Part shown: positions 34,740 through 47,350 of the stretch, piece after piece
Position numbering within the stretch: position 1 is the stretch's first letter
How the letters are laid out: each line of letters opens with the position of its first letter
NCBI RefSeq assembly: GCF_038502225.1
Contig: NC_091323.1
Coordinates: 25,627,737 to 25,691,736 of the forward strand
Length of the DNA stretch: 64,000 bases
Source of the DNA: Cherax quadricarinatus
Taxonomy: Eukaryota; Arthropoda; Malacostraca; Decapoda; Parastacidae
Direction of reading: 5' to 3'
Translations under genes and position numbers: made by a program
The notes under the pieces: generated by a model
Told to the model about the DNA's origin: nothing
Databases searched by the model: none
What the model saw: only the letters and a program-made list of their open reading frames with translations

Positions 34740-35640
34740 TAAATTATAGCATCAAGTCAAAGTACATTAATTAACATGTACTTGAGTTCCCACATTAATC
34801 TTCAAGAGACAATAAGTATATTAATGAGTCTCCAGCATGTACAACAACATGGCGGCGTAGGTTCAGTGCACCTTTGTGCTCAATATATACATTATTGTGC
34901 TCAATACTTACAATAGAATCCTGAGTGCACGCTCATGTACCCATGCTCACACACGTAATTAAAAAAGGGTCGTGTATTTTTGTTCTAACAAGAGCATTTA
35001 TGCGAGGATGCACATTAATGAGTTGTTGGTAATTAAAATACCTCAATGGGAGTTTTTCAGGAAAGTCTTGTTACTGTACGTAGCTACTCTCCTCTCACTC
35101 TGCCCCCAGCTATGTTGTTCTTTTTCCCCTTGTTAGTGATGACGCATAAAACATGCAATTATCAATTATGACTTAGGTAATGTATGGCAGGCTTACGATA
35201 ATGGAGAAAAGCTAAACCAGAAAGAGCTAAACTGCACCAGGGGAATGGGAGTTAATTAGGTTTGATTACCTTCCATTCCCCAGTACTTAGGAGTAACAGC
35301 GCATACCAAGGAACTATCCTCTCTCTCTCTCTCTGTCCTCCGTGCCTTCAAACACCTATTCTGCGCATCCATACGCATTTAGAGGTTTCACGTGATTATC
35401 ATAAGTAGTTTTTCTACTGGAACGTCTACAGTACGTCTAATAATGCTACTATCCACCTTGCTTTCAACAGCAGTCCTTCTCCTACCTTTCTACAATATAC
35501 TTTTTTGCTTTATACTATATGGTTCTTGTCTTTATTCTTCTACCTCGTCTTGAACGTCTACCCAGAGCCAGGAAGTACGAGCTATGAGGAGACACTAAAC
35601 ACAAAACATTGAAGGACAGAAGGATCAAGGAAATCTTAAG
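34740..35640. other. No recognised gene; repeat D scrap at 35240-35290
   Basis: ggggaatgggagttaattag and gtttgatta at 35240-35272 match the core of repeat D. Short (CT)n near 35320. Otherwise unique-looking. Confidence 0.4.
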
Positions 35641-35649
35641 GACACAAAA

Positions 35650-35715
35650 TAAGGACAGGTCTAAAGCAGGGCTAAGAGTGAGACTCAACCTCTGCAACTA
35701 CATATAGGTAAACAC
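35650..35715 (+). mobile_element. LINE 3'-terminal scrap
   Basis: gtgagactcaacctctgcaa, ctacatataggtaaacacac. This is the last ~60 bp of the 3' end family seen at 17975 and 31225. Confidence 0.5.
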
Positions 35716-35718
35716 ACA

Positions 35719-35811
<93 letters not shown>

Positions 35812-35822
35812 CACACGCACAC

Positions 35823-35869
<47 letters not shown>

Positions 35870-35874
35870 CACAC

Positions 35875-35905
<31 letters not shown>
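35711..35905. repeat. (CA)n microsatellite at LINE tail
   Basis: CA run of ~190 bp with a few AA and CC interruptions, directly after aggtaaacac. Confidence 0.97.
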
Positions 35906-35908
<3 letters not shown>

Positions 35909-36455
35909 CCTACGCATCCAGGAAAAATACCTCGTGGGAGGCTGCAATTTGCGTAATGAAAAGAGCCTTATTTTTAAACCTTGCAGAGGAATTATCAAAA
36001 AAATCTTGAGGGAGCTGTGGGAGCTTGTTTACTTCAGTTAGCATCAAGGTTATAAAAGACCAGCAATATTGCTGCCAAAACAGCCAACCAACAACGGTGC
36101 TTACATGCTTATATCTCAATTACCTTAACTGCTAACTAGAAGCAACAATGCTGCTTACATATTTATATCTCAGTTACTAATTAGAAAAAGGAATAATTGC
36201 TGTGAAAAACTTTAGAACACACACACACAACACAGAAGTACCTACAATGTTATATGGGATTATGTAACGTATTAGTTTAGAATATCTGCAATATTATTTA
36301 CATCTGTCTAGGAAATTATTCATATTACCTTGAATTATATGAGGCGTTAATTTGAATTGTTTGCAAAATCTTGAGTTGTCTGCCGTATTAAACTGAATTT
36401 CTGCCATATTAATTTGAAGTGTTTGCGATGCATAATTGAAATCTCTGTAAGTGTA
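35906..36455. other. No recognised feature
   Basis: AT-rich; a small internal repetition (gcttacatatttatatctca; gcttacatgcttatatctca) near 36100-36170. Confidence 0.4.
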
Positions 36456-36459
36456 AATA

Positions 36460-36545
36460 CAGCGTCTGGGGGAATGGGAGACAATCAGGTTGGATCCAAG
36501 GAAAAGGCGGACAACTCCACTTCCTTGAATGAAGAGCTCCTGAGC
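36460..36545 (+). repeat. Interspersed repeat D
   Basis: ggggaatgggagacaatcag, gttggatccaagg, cttccttgaatgaagagctc. Confidence 0.6.
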
Positions 36546-36699
36546 GAGCATGCTTGGAAGGGAGCAAGGAGGGAGGAAGGGAGGGAGTTGGGGAGGGATG
36601 GTGGGAGGGAGGGGGGTGTGAGTTACCTCAGTGAGGCAGCCAGTGCTTGTGCTCTCTCCCTCGCTGCTCTAATCTCTTCCCTCTATGGGGGGGGTTATA

Positions 36700-36778
36700 A
36701 CTTCATGAGGATGAAGGGCTCTTCAGCCAGGAAATTGGAGCTTCATCTCTTACTAGTATAGGATCAAACCTTATTACC
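36700..36778 (-). repeat. Interspersed repeat D, opposite orientation
   Basis: gggctcttcagccaggaaat, tggagcttcat, aggatcaaaccttattacct. Reverse of the copy 240 bp to the left, so the two form an inverted pair around a G-rich spacer (36550-36640). Confidence 0.58.
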
Positions 36779-36826
36779 TTGTACTCCCTAGATTTGGTGA
36801 TAAATTTAAGTTTAACAACGTGTGAG

Positions 36827-36830
<4 letters not shown>

Positions 36831-36861
<31 letters not shown>
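36831..36861. repeat. (CT)n microsatellite
   Basis: About 15 units. Confidence 0.95.
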
Positions 36862-36865
<4 letters not shown>

Positions 36866-37137
36866 CTGAGAGGCACATGAAACATATCCTCAAACTTTGA
36901 TAATCACTCATGCCCTGGAGGACCAAAACAAGTTTTCATTAAGCTACCAGGGCAAAAATAACCATCGCTCTTGGCTAACAAAATATACACAGCAGAGATA
37001 TCGAGAACATAAATAATGGAAGACACTAACCTGAGACCACATGTAGTATGTTGTCACGTTACGTTGCTACCAACAGTACGGAAGTCCTCAATATTATTAA
37101 TACAGTAAAAATATAATCATAAATAACGCACACTTAC

Positions 37138-37325
37138 GAGAAGAAACTTTACTGACACGACGTTTCTCTCAGAAACTTAATGCCAATAAAAGCTTGTACT
37201 GCGTATAGCGTATACTCTGGCAAGTGATTTGACAATGGACCGGGATGGACCGAAACATCGTTTAAAGTTTCCTTGCTTAAATGTGGATCATTGAAGAATG
37301 GTTCCAGTCATATTTTATGTTTTTA
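37138..37325. repeat. Hammerhead-like remnants (class 2 and partial class 1)
   Basis: caatggaccgggatggaccg then aaacatcgtttaaag (37232-37267) is a class 2 unit with GTC changed to ATC. gacacgacgtttctctcaga at 37153-37172 keeps a class 1 trace. ggttccagtcatattttat follows, as at 19.9 and 21.7 kb. Confidence 0.42.
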
Positions 37326-37398
37326 AATACTTCAGTAAACAATGAACTGAGGAAACCACAAGGAAACAACAGCACTGTAGAAAGAGACTATATATTTA

Positions 37399-37441
37399 CA
37401 TCTCCCTCTGAGATGATCTTCGGCAAGTCTCGGAGGGAGAT
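37399..37441. repeat. Hairpin
   Basis: catctccctctgaga and tctcggagggagatg pair with one mismatch across a 14-nt loop. Confidence 0.8.
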
Positions 37442-37444
37442 GGA

Positions 37445-38190
37445 AATACAGTCTCCTACCCTGTTTCTGGCTCCACGGGGCTCTCCTCAATTTATCGACG
37501 AAGTGTCCTTTACACTTTGATGCATCATCTTCAGTAAATATGTATTCCTCCCGGACACACTCGACAAAACGGTGAATGGAAAAAGTCATGTGATGCCGAC
37601 AGGTAGTTATAAGAACATAGAAAATACAATGAAAATATCCTGGTGTTTTCAGTTTGTGTTTTTCCAGCTAAAATGGTGACCGAAGCAACAAGCTGGTATA
37701 AAGCAATCTAAGGCAGAGCGATGTGAACTTGACTAAAGCTCACACTTGAGAGACATGAACTTGATAGGACAACTTGAACCTAATACAAGCTACCACTTGA
37801 GCCAAACTTTCCCTAATTAAAAACTCGCATGACTGACTTTGTCTCACCAATTCTGATTTTATGCTTTCTCTTTCTCTTTCTCTCTCTCTCTCCCTTTCTT
37901 AAATTTCCTTGAGAATGCTAATGCGAGTGGTAGTGTCTCATCCTACCATGACATACTGCTACATACACTGACAACAGCCTTCACCAATCGGAATAAAGCG
38001 TGCAACCAGACAGAAATATTCCATTTCCAAATTAAATTTCTTTCCATCGACCCAAAAATGCTGACGTGTTCGTGAAAGCTTGCAACTACTGAGTTGCTGA
38101 ATAACGTAGCGTGGAGAACTGCACTTGAATATCCTGGACTGACCAACTTACCATACATGGCCCAGCCACTTTATTCAACCTGGTTGCCCA
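37445..38190. other. No recognised feature
   Basis: Unique-looking; (CT)n-like run at 37866-37900. No gene supported. Confidence 0.4.
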
Positions 38191-38197
38191 CAAGGTT

Positions 38198-38390
38198 TCT
38201 ATTATTATTATTATTATTAATTTTGTTGGGAAGCGTAAATGCGTTGGGGGAGCGGGGGTCTTATAGGTCCTGTAGAATGAGGATAATAAGGTTTGATCCA
38301 AGGAAAGGAAGGAGAGCACCACAGCCTTGGATGAAGAAACCTTATAAAGCATTGAGGCTTTACTTCCCAGCATTGCCAAGAAGACTTCAC
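38198..38390 (+). repeat. (ATT)n plus interspersed repeat D
   Basis: Short (ATT)n at 38200-38219, then gttgggaagcgtaaatgcgt, aaggtttgatccaaggaaag, ccttggatgaagaaacc and cattgaggctttacttccc. One of the fuller D copies. Confidence 0.65.
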
Positions 38391-38490
38391 TAGGGCTAGC
38401 ATATACCTTTGACTCATATCCGGAGTTGTTCTACCCTTCGCAGCCTGGCCTGAGGCTACATATCCTGGCTGACTAACTGGTCAAGTAGGC

Positions 38491-38593
<103 letters not shown>

Positions 38594-39345
38594 AGCGGCC
38601 TTCAGCCCCACACCCCCTGACTAATCATGTACTGAAAGTACTTAGTAGTCCAGTTTTCTCTGGAAAATCTGTACCTTGCTTTGCAGCAATGTAAAATAAA
38701 TTCCTATCGTGGTAAAACTACCCGCTCAATTCTTTATTTCTGCTTTCAGAGCACAGGAATTCACGCAGAAGTCGACCTACGTGTTTTCCATGGAATAAAA
38801 GCTACACACACACAGCTGTGAAGTAAGGCAAGTGTTTAATTTAAAGAGTGTCACACAATATCCGCTGGTTGGCTGCCCTAGACAATTTGCAGTTTTATTC
38901 CTACAAGCCAATAAAGTCAGATATCCAGCAGGTCAGACTGACAAGCAATTTGCAATATGGAGTGCAGGGAGGACTGTAGGGAGGGAGAGGGCTGACTGGA
39001 GGGAAGACGGAGGGGGAGGAAGGGAGACAGAGAGTGGCCTGGAGGGAAAGGAAGGGGAAGTAGGGAGGGAGGGAAAGGACTCTAGCAGAGATACGTTACA
39101 ATAACAAACAGTGGGGGTGGCCATCACAGGTAAATTTTCATTTTAAGTTAATGTAAAAGTTGATAATTTGGTGTGGCCTTGAAGTTTTAATTTTAACATA
39201 GGCTAATGCCCTCAAAATGGTGGTCTCTCTTGGCACTATACCTAGAATATAAGACTTTCTACTCCTTATCTGAAATCTTTCTCAACGTCGCGTGTTCAAA
39301 AACTTATAACAGTTTCAATAATGGCAACAATGATTTACAATACTG
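38594..39345. other. No firm gene; weak exon-like segment
   Basis: 38750-38822 lies between a strong acceptor (tttatttctgctttcag) and a good donor (gaa|gtaagg) and has one open frame, but only 73 bp and a cacaca run. A GGGA-rich purine stretch follows at 38965-39080. Not called as a gene. Confidence 0.35.
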
Positions 39346-39354
39346 GTATGTTGA

Positions 39355-39475
39355 TAACAAAGACACATATGCAATAGTTGGATATCTTTACTGTCTAAAC
39401 TTTTCGCCTGAAGAAGCCTACACCGTAGGCAAAACGTTTCGACAATAAAGACACCCAACTGTTACATATGTATCT
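39355..39475 (+). mobile_element. Short foldback element, related to 5347-5562
   Basis: Ends aagacacatatgcaatagtt (39360-39379) and aactgttacatatgtatct (39457-39475) are imperfect inverted repeats. Inside, ctgaagaagcctacaccgta then ggcaaaacgtttcgac shows the hammerhead layout, but G12 of GAAA is changed to A (39431), which should inactivate it. Shorter than the 5.4-kb copy. Confidence 0.65.
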
Positions 39476-39479
39476 AAAC

Positions 39480-40235
39480 CAACAATTTCAATAGTTAACT
39501 CAGCCACAAGGAAAAACTACTTACCCCATGACTGCCACTGTTCTCCCAAGAGGGATGGACGTTGTCCATTCCCATCAAAATTATTCCGGAGATTCCAAAC
39601 TTTAATTGATACAAAAAAAAAGAAACCTTTTCATAAAACTGAAATGACTCAGGGTTCATAAACTCCACTAAAACACTCGAACATAAAATATCTGAGATCA
39701 GCTCCCCTTCATTCTGTAAATGATGCTGTGCTTAGGACGAGAAAGTGAGAGATACAAGTCTTGGTGCATATACAAATATGCGTCTTGGTGTATATATAGA
39801 TACAGAATACACACACAGATACATGTCTTGTTGTATACGGAGATACAAGTCTTGGTGTATACACAGAAACATGTCTTAATCTATACACAGATACACATCT
39901 TGGTGTATATACGCACACAAAGATACTGGAATAACATGTTAAATAATTCTGGTTAGATGTAAATATTAATCACCTATAAACAAGTAATTCAAGAAAAAAT
40001 ATTACGACTTTAGAACTGTCACGTGTAAAGTGAGTGTGTTTTCAGAACACACGCCTGTGATCACTACGACTGGATATCCACTTAAAAGACAAAATGAGTC
40101 TCGCTGTGGGCGAGTAATTCCCAGTGGGCAGGAGGGCGTGGGCAGGTTGCCAACTCTTCATGGGTTGGTAGGGGCTGTGGTGCTCCCATCCTTCACGCTC
40201 CTTGGCTTTTATTGCTCTGGCCAATCTTGCGAATC
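39480..40235. other. No gene; degenerate ~24-bp repeat at 39755-39930
   Basis: gatacaagtcttggtgtata/gatacatgtcttgttgtata words recur with substitutions at 39755-39930. The rest is unique-looking. Confidence 0.5.
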
Positions 40236-40237
40236 AG

Positions 40238-40368
40238 AGCTGAGGCATCGTTGTCGAGGTCAGACTTGCCTGAGGGCAGTGCCGAGGCATCGTCGTCGAG
40301 GTCAAACTTGACTGAGGGTGGTGCTGATGCATAGTTGTCGAGGTCAGACTTGCCTGAGGGCAGTAATC
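40238..40368. repeat. ~42-bp tandem repeat, 3 copies
   Basis: Units contain gaggcatcgttgtcgaggtc and gacttgcctgagggcagt; the middle unit carries several substitutions. Confidence 0.88.
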
Positions 40369-41035
40369 CCCTCTCAAAGTTATCCTTCTCAGACCACTGT
40401 ATCTTCCTCTAGTTCTTGAGGGGTTGTTATGCTCAATCCTTCAAGTATGTTGCTACACTTCAATACAGAGAAGTGTGCAACGGACAAGTGAAGTAACAGC
40501 AGCAACACTCACAACAAGAGGCATTCTTGAGCTTCCTCAGCACTCGGGCTTTATGCCCAAAGCTGAGGTGTGGCTCGAATAGGATCCTGTAGCGCTTTCT
40601 GCCTTTGCACCACCTGACATCGTCTGCTGCTATGCAGCTGCCACACCCTTCGAGCCCAGTGTGGGTGGGGTTTGTGGCAGCTAATGTGCCTAGCTTCTAC
40701 CTCCGAGCCCCGTGGGGGCGGGGAATGGGGCTAGGCCTGGGGACAGCTGGTCCAAGATGACGAGGAGGTACTTGTACATCCTCCCATGGCAGACATTGGT
40801 CTGAGATACTCCCGCGACAGAGAGCCAAGGCCGGGCCATCTCTTGGAAAAGGCCCAGGCCGGGCGATTATACCGGCGAATCTAGAACAACAATACACTTC
40901 AATTCCTCAACTATGCTGTTACTCATCAATCCCGTAACTATGTTCTCATTCACTCAGCTACTCTACTCTTTATAAATACATTAACTTCCCTCTCCTAAGT
41001 ACCTAACGATCTGAACCTTGAAAGTCAAGACACAT
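40369..41035. other. GC-rich unclassified block
   Basis: 40540-40880 is markedly richer in G+C than its surroundings (ggggcggggaatggggctag; ggccgggccatctcttgg), suggesting an inserted repeat. Neither strand gives a frame I recognise. Confidence 0.4.
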
Positions 41036-41100
41036 GTGTAACATCTGGATATCTTTATTGTAGACGTTTCGCCATCCAGTGGCTTTATCAATACAGATTC
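41025..41100 (-). repeat. Hammerhead-like remnant (class 1)
   Basis: Minus strand reads gtattgataaagccactgga then tggcgaaacgtctacaataa. Stem II (gccac..gtggc type), GAAAC and GTC are intact, but the first box reads TTGATAA instead of CUGANGA. The flank cacatgtgtaacatctggat resembles the arms of the foldback elements. Confidence 0.55.
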
Positions 41101-41300
41101 TAGGACATAGTAGGAAGACAGTAGAACTATGTACAAAAGATGAGGTAATCAGTCCCTCAGCCTTGGAGTTAGTGTTCACAGCATCGTGGTGGAGGAGAAT
41201 CTGGAGCAAAGGCAAGAAGACTGGCGGTTATATAGGCGTCGATCTGAACCTTAACACTGTGTGCCCTGTATTCCCTTCACTATTTCCTCTTCTCTCTCTC

Positions 41301-42628
41301 TCAGCTTGTCACCAGTCTTCCCTGCTTCAAGTCTCTCAGCTTGTCACCAGTCTTCCCTGCTTCAAGTCTCTCAGCTTGTCACCAGTCTTCCCTGCTTCAA
41401 GTCTCTCAGCTTGTCACCAGTCTTCCCTGCTTCAAGTCTCTCAGCTTGTCACCAGTCTTCCCTTCAAGTCTCTCAGCTTGTCACCAGTCTTCCCTGCTTC
41501 AAGTCTCTCAGCTTGTCACCAGTCTTCCCTGCTTCAAGTCTCTCAGCTTGTCACCAGACTTCCCTGCTTCAAGTCTCTCAGCTTGTCACCAGTCTTCCCT
41601 GCTTCAAGTCTCTCAGCTTGTCACCAGTCTTCCCTGCTTCAAGTCTCTCAGCTTGTCACCAGTCTTCCCTGCTTCAAGTCTCTCAGCTTGTCACCAGTCT
41701 TCCCTGCTTCAAGTCTCTCAGCTTGTCACCAGTCTTCCCTGCTTCAAGTCTCTCAGCTTGTCACCAGTCTTCCCTGCTTCAAGTCTCTCAGCTTGTCACC
41801 AGTCTTCCCTGCTTCAAGTCTCTCAGCTTGTCACCAGTCTTCCCTGCTTCAAGTCTCTCAGCTTGTCACCAGACTTCCCTGCTTCAAGTCTCTCAGCTTG
41901 TCACCAGTCTTCCCTGCTTCAAGTCTCTCAGCTTGTCACCAGTCTTCCCTGCTTCAAGTCTCTCAGCTTATCACCAGTCTTCCCTGCTTCAAGTCTCTCA
42001 GCTTGTCACCAGACTTCCCTGCTTCAAGTCTCTCAGCTTGTCACCAGTCTTCCCTGCTTCAAGTCTCTCAGCTTGTCACCAGTCTTCCCTGCTTCAAGTC
42101 TCTCAGCTTGTCACCAGACTTCCCTGCTTCAAGTCTCTCAGCTTGTCACCAGTCTTCCCTGCTTCAAGTCTCTCAGCTTGTCACCAGACTTCCCTGCTTC
42201 AAGTCTCTCAGCTTGTCACCAGTCTTCCCTGCTTCAAGTCTCTCAGCTTGTCACCAGTCTTCCCTGCTTCAAGTCTCTCAGCTTGTCACCAGTCTTCCCT
42301 GCTTCAAGTCTCTCAGCTTGTCACCAGTCTTCCCTGCTTCAAGTCTCTCAGCTTGTCACCAGTCTTCCCTGCTTCAAGTCTCTCAGCTTGTCACCAGTCT
42401 TCCCTGCTTCAAGTCTCTCAGCTTGTCACCAGTCTTCCCTGCTTCAAGTCTCTCAACTTGTCACCAGTCTTCCCTGCTTCAAGTCTCTCAGCTTGTCACC
42501 AGTCTTCCCTGCTTCAAGTCTCTCAGCTTGTCACCAGTCTTCCCTGCTTCAAGTCTCTCAGCTTGTCACCAGTCTTCCCTGCTTCAAGTCTCTCAGCTTG
42601 TCACCAGTCTTCTCTGCTTCAAGTCCCT
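41301..42628. repeat. 35-bp tandem array (~38 copies)
   Basis: Unit contains cagcttgtcaccagtcttcc and ctgcttcaagtctct. Variants: cagActtccc in scattered units, one unit lacking ctg near 41460, single-base changes at 41970 and 42455. As 35 is not a multiple of three and the unit lacks stops, all three + frames stay open for ~1.3 kb and spell one 35-residue cycle. A repeat, not a gene. Confidence 0.96.
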
Positions 42629-43045
42629 CTAGAATATGTAGTTGTAAGACTTTTATAACTTTTATCTTGCATATCTGAGTTCTCCATTACCGTCTTTTAT
42701 TCTGTACCATCCTCTTCCTTTATTCTCTTCATTCCCATTAAATCTTGCTATCTTTCTCCTTAGATTCGCTCTCGCTCTCGTTTTACTACCAACACGTGAG
42801 TATACAGCCTTCTGTTTTACCTTATCATCAATATACTTTTATCAGGCAATATAGAACACCACTTGAAAATGTCTCAAACGTGACGATACAAGGGCAATAC
42901 ATGGTTAACACTTACACTCCTATATACATTTACACTATTACAAACATTTTGGGTGTGTAACACTGAGCACTAAGATTATTTATATATAGTAAAGGACAAG
43001 TTATTTTGTGAGCACCTTAGATCCAGAAGTATACTGAGTGTCTTA
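42629..43045. other. No recognised gene
   Basis: A 32-bp segment (42764-42795) lies between a strong acceptor (ctatctttctccttag) and gtgagt donor, too short to call as an exon. Confidence 0.35.
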
Positions 43046-43049
43046 TCTG

Positions 43050-43168
43050 TAACAAATTAAATTCACGGGGAAGCGCACAGACAGTGAGTGGAAATGAGGT
43101 TTGATGCAAGGAATGCCACTTCCTTGGTTCAAGAGCCCTTTGCCACCATTAAGGCACTCTCTCTGATG
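43050..43168 (+). repeat. Interspersed repeat D
   Basis: cacggggaagcgcacagaca, aatgaggtttgatgcaagga, cttccttggttcaagagccc, catt-aaggcactc. A well preserved copy. Confidence 0.68.
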
Positions 43169-43261
43169 TGTAATATATAGTAAATGTTTTCAAGAACTGA
43201 ACTCATCAATTCATAGTTTATATGTGCATACCCTTCATTATTATTTCATCGATCTGTACAA

Positions 43262-43350
43262 TCAGCCGTAATGCAGGAAAAAAGCTCTTGTTCCAGGCAA
43301 CTGGAGCTACTCACTTTTTTTCGATCAAATCTAATTTCCTTCCTTTTACC
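43262..43350 (-). repeat. Interspersed repeat D, opposite orientation
   Basis: aagctcttgttccaggcaac, tggagctactca, cgatcaaatctaatttcc. Forms an inverted pair with 43050-43168. Confidence 0.55.
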
Positions 43351-43424
43351 ACGTGCTTCACCTGGAGTATCATAATTAGGTGGTACTCAAGGAAGTCAAT
43401 ACGTTCTTCATCATCTGATCTATA

Positions 43425-43535
43425 TATATCGGCTAGCCGGGATAGAACCCATGTTGTTTTAGTTCGCCTCTTGAGAAGCAAGACAAAATTCACGACGCTC
43501 GTAACCACTTGATCAAACAAACCTACAAACATTAT
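43425..43535 (-). mobile_element. tRNA-like SINE head
   Basis: Minus strand: tgatcaagtggttacgagcg (A-box region), tgaattttgtcttgcttctc, acatgggttctatcccggct (B-box region), agccgatata. Same family as the + strand head at 43665-43775, so another inverted pair. Confidence 0.6.
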
Positions 43536-43664
43536 GTAACTGCCAGAACTAGGGACATTTCATGATACTAAGACATACAATGGTGTGGCAGGCTCAGAAC
43601 TAATTTCATTCTACTCCCGTTTGATATAGCAGCCTTCACAAGCAGGTCACTAACAAGTGATGTT

Positions 43665-43800
43665 TGTAAGACTGTTTGGTCCAGTGGTTAAGAGTCATGA
43701 ATTTTCACTTGCTTCCCATGAAGCAGGATAAAACAACAGGGGTTCGATCCCCGGGTAGCCGCAGTATGTTTTTGCTTAAATACTAGTTATTCGTGGTTGC
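43665..43800 (+). mobile_element. tRNA-like SINE head
   Basis: tttggtccagtggttaagag, catgaattttcacttgcttc, caggggttcgatccccgggt, agccgcag, then ttattcgtggttgcattaat running into (TA)n. A- and B-box regions are good, but the anticodon-arm region is too long for a tRNA. Confidence 0.65.

Positions 43801-43804
<4 letters not shown>

Positions 43805-43874
<70 letters not shown>
43805..43874. repeat. (TA)n at the centre of a short inverted repeat
   Basis: Flanked by ttcgtggttgcattaa on the left and ttgtaaccacgaac on the right, which are near reverse complements. Confidence 0.95.
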
Positions 43875-43880
<6 letters not shown>

Positions 43881-43901
43881 AACCACGAACAAGTGGTATT
43901 G

Positions 43902-44838
<937 letters not shown>

Positions 44839-44839
44839 T

Positions 44840-44968
44840 TGACCGGTAAGTCAGCGGAAGGCCTCTGTCAGATGACCAAAAGCTCCAGCTGCGGGTCATC
44901 ATCTAAGACCCGCGTCAGGAAACACCTGTCCTGTTTCCTGACGAACATTACCTAACTAACCTAACATC
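44840..44968 (+). repeat. Interspersed repeat C
   Basis: gaccggtaagtcagcggaag, gatgaccaaaagctccagct, gcgggtcatcatctaagacc, cgtcaggaaacacctgtcct, gtttcctgacgaacattacc. Best copy in the window; hairpin gtcaggaaac/gtttcctgac intact. Confidence 0.75.
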
Positions 44969-45242
44969 ACTGTCTTAAACTGTAGGATAAACCACGTTCT
45001 CTTATTAGTATGACTTGTATTGTTTTAAGCGAAATTCTTCTGTGTCTTCGCTTCTTATACAGAGTTCGTTGTACTTTTTATTTACGTCTCATTTATATGA
45101 TGGGTAAAAATAAATGAAAATTATACACAGATACAACTACTGGAGAGAGGATGAGCTTTGTGTATATCCATAAGTTGTCAGTGTCACCAAGTAAACTTGA
45201 TCAAGTATGAGACCTGAACACATCAAAGTGTGCAAACCTGTT

Positions 45243-45507
45243 TGTCTGGAGAGTCTCAACCTTGTTAGTGACTGAGTGAAACTGTGTCCTCTAGTAGTGT
45301 TTCTCAACCTTGTTAGTGACTGAGTGAAACTGTCCTCTAGTAGTGTTTCTCAACCTTGTTAGTGACTGAGTGAAACGGTGTCCTCTAGTAGTGTTTCTCA
45401 ACCTTGTTAGTGACTGAGTGAAACTGTGTCCTCTAGTAGTGTTTCTCAACCTTGTTAGTGACTGAGTGAAACTGTGTCCTCTAGTAGTGTTTCTCAACCT
45501 TACATTG
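45243..45507. repeat. 48-bp tandem repeat (~5.5 copies)
   Basis: Units contain ctcaaccttgttagtgactg, agtgaaactgtgtcctctag, tagtgttt; one unit lacks a tg pair. Confidence 0.95.
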
Positions 45508-45509
45508 CT

Positions 45510-45632
45510 CTACCTCACACTGCCCCACCTCAGACTCCCCTACCTCACACTGCCCCACCTCACAGCCTCATCACACACTGCCCCACCTCACACTGCCTCA
45601 CCACACACTGCCCCACCACACACATTAATGCC
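45510..45632. repeat. ~17-bp minisatellite
   Basis: ctcacactgccccac words in six to eight imperfect copies directly after the 48-bp array. Confidence 0.85.
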
Positions 45633-45911
45633 TGCTTCACGGGAGAGTTTACTGGAAGCTCTTGTTGGCAGGTGGAAGCCCCGGCCTGCGGACTGGCTGT
45701 TGCAACTCCTATGTAAAAGGATTATAAACTTTAGGGCAACTTTGGTGGGTATTTAAATTTTTCCAGCGGTCTTGGGTCGTTCCAAACTGAACTTAAATAA
45801 GCTAATTGTGGAACAAAAACAAACAAGCAATGTTTGGAGAGCGGGAGGTAAAGTTTTTATTGCAACTCTGTAATTACTAATTACCTTCTTTCATTTTCCT
45901 TGATTGGCAAC

Positions 45912-46130
45912 GATGCAGGATGTAAAGTTTTGCGGCTGGCAACGACGCAGCATCTAAGCTTCATCAATGGTAACGAAGCAGGATCTAAGTTTCGTGACTG
46001 ACAACGACGCAGGATCTAAGTTTCGTGACTGACAACGACGCAGGATCTAAGTTTCGTGACTGATAACGACGTACGATCTAAGTTTCGTGACTGACAACGA
46101 CGCACGATCTAAGTTTCGTGACTGATAACG
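45912..46130. repeat. ~31-bp minisatellite
   Basis: ctaagtttcgtgactgacaa and cgacgcaggat in about six copies, most diverged at the left. Confidence 0.88.
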
Positions 46131-46131
46131 A

Positions 46132-46392
46132 AAAAGTGGAGAGCTTCAGTAATGACCTGGAAAGAGTGAAGAGCTTCAGTTATGACCTGGAAAGAGTGAA
46201 GAGCTTCAGTTATGACCTGGAAAGAGTGAAGAGCTTCAGTTATGACCTGGAAAGAGTGAAGAGCTTCAGTAATGACCTGGAAAGAGTGAAGAGCTTCAGT
46301 TATGACCTGGAAAGAGTGAAGAGCTTCAGTTATGACCTGGAAAGAGTGAAGAGCTTCAGTTATGACCTGGAAGAAGTGAAGAGCTTCGGCAT
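46132..46392. repeat. 30-bp minisatellite (8 copies)
   Basis: gtgaagagcttcagttatga plus cctggaaaga. Thirty is a multiple of three, so a 10-residue cycle is open. The array directly follows the 31-bp one. Confidence 0.93.
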
Positions 46393-47245
46393 TTACTGAG
46401 AAGTACAGATTTTTAGCATTAATCAGGAGTAAGTGTAGCGTATTATTAATGATGAATGAAAAGTGAAGAGTTTAAATACTAACTGGGAAAAATAAAGCTT
46501 CAACACTGAGACGAATACAGTAAGTTCAGTAATAATCAGGGTAATGTGTAGAGCTTTAGCACTGATCAGGGAGCAATTTAACACATCTACTTGGGAAAAA
46601 GAGGGCGTTTGTGACTTGATAAATCCCACTATTTGGGCGAAAGGATGTCAATAAAGGATCGCATTACACTGCATTTGTGTCTGCTTTTATGTATCGTATT
46701 TTCTACCATTTCACTCCAGCAATGATCAGGGAGTCACGGGCAAGTTTACAATTGATCGGAAAGACGTGTAGAACTTAATCAGAGAGAAGCAACTTCTCTC
46801 TGATCAAGAGAGAATATTAAAGTATAACAAGTAAGGTAACATGAATGCTATTTCCATACTATAAAAATTAAAGAATGAAATCGGCCGGTGAAATCTTCCA
46901 TTTATATACATATTTTTTTTTTTCATTTGTTGTGATACGCTTGAGTCTCCCGGATCTTCAGGATCCAGATTTAATTCATCGTTGTCGGGAGCTTTCACTC
47001 TCGTTAATGCCTCACACAGTGTTCAACACACGTCCAGTTTACTCGTGTTAAAATATTCAACGTTCAGATGTTGTGAAACCTCAGGACGAATTTTTTGACA
47101 AGGTAAAATTATCAAAACAGTTACTGTCCAGGAGTCTCAGGATGTAACAAAACTGATCAGACCTTGGAAAGAAAGTCTTAAGATACAACAAAACTAGTCA
47201 GACCTTAGAATAAGAATCAAGATGGAACAAAATCAGTCTTGACTT
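46393..47245. other. No recognised gene
   Basis: Unique-looking. The minus strand near 46925-47000 encodes KAPDNDELNLDPEDPGDSSV followed by eleven A, which may be a decayed retro-insert, not recognised. Confidence 0.35.
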
Positions 47246-47246
<1 letters not shown>

Positions 47247-47279
<33 letters not shown>

Positions 47280-47294
47280 GAGACAGAGAGAGAC

Positions 47295-47329
<35 letters not shown>

Positions 47330-47350
47330 CAGAGACAGAGAAAGAGACCG
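47247..47350. repeat. (GA)n/(GACA)n microsatellite
   Basis: GA runs with agacag interruptions, then (ACAG)n at 47305-47330. Confidence 0.96.

Noticed and set aside
41079..42678. Open frames of 445-517 codons over the 35-bp array
   Set aside because: Same arithmetic as for the 31-bp array; the non-repeat ends show no conserved content.
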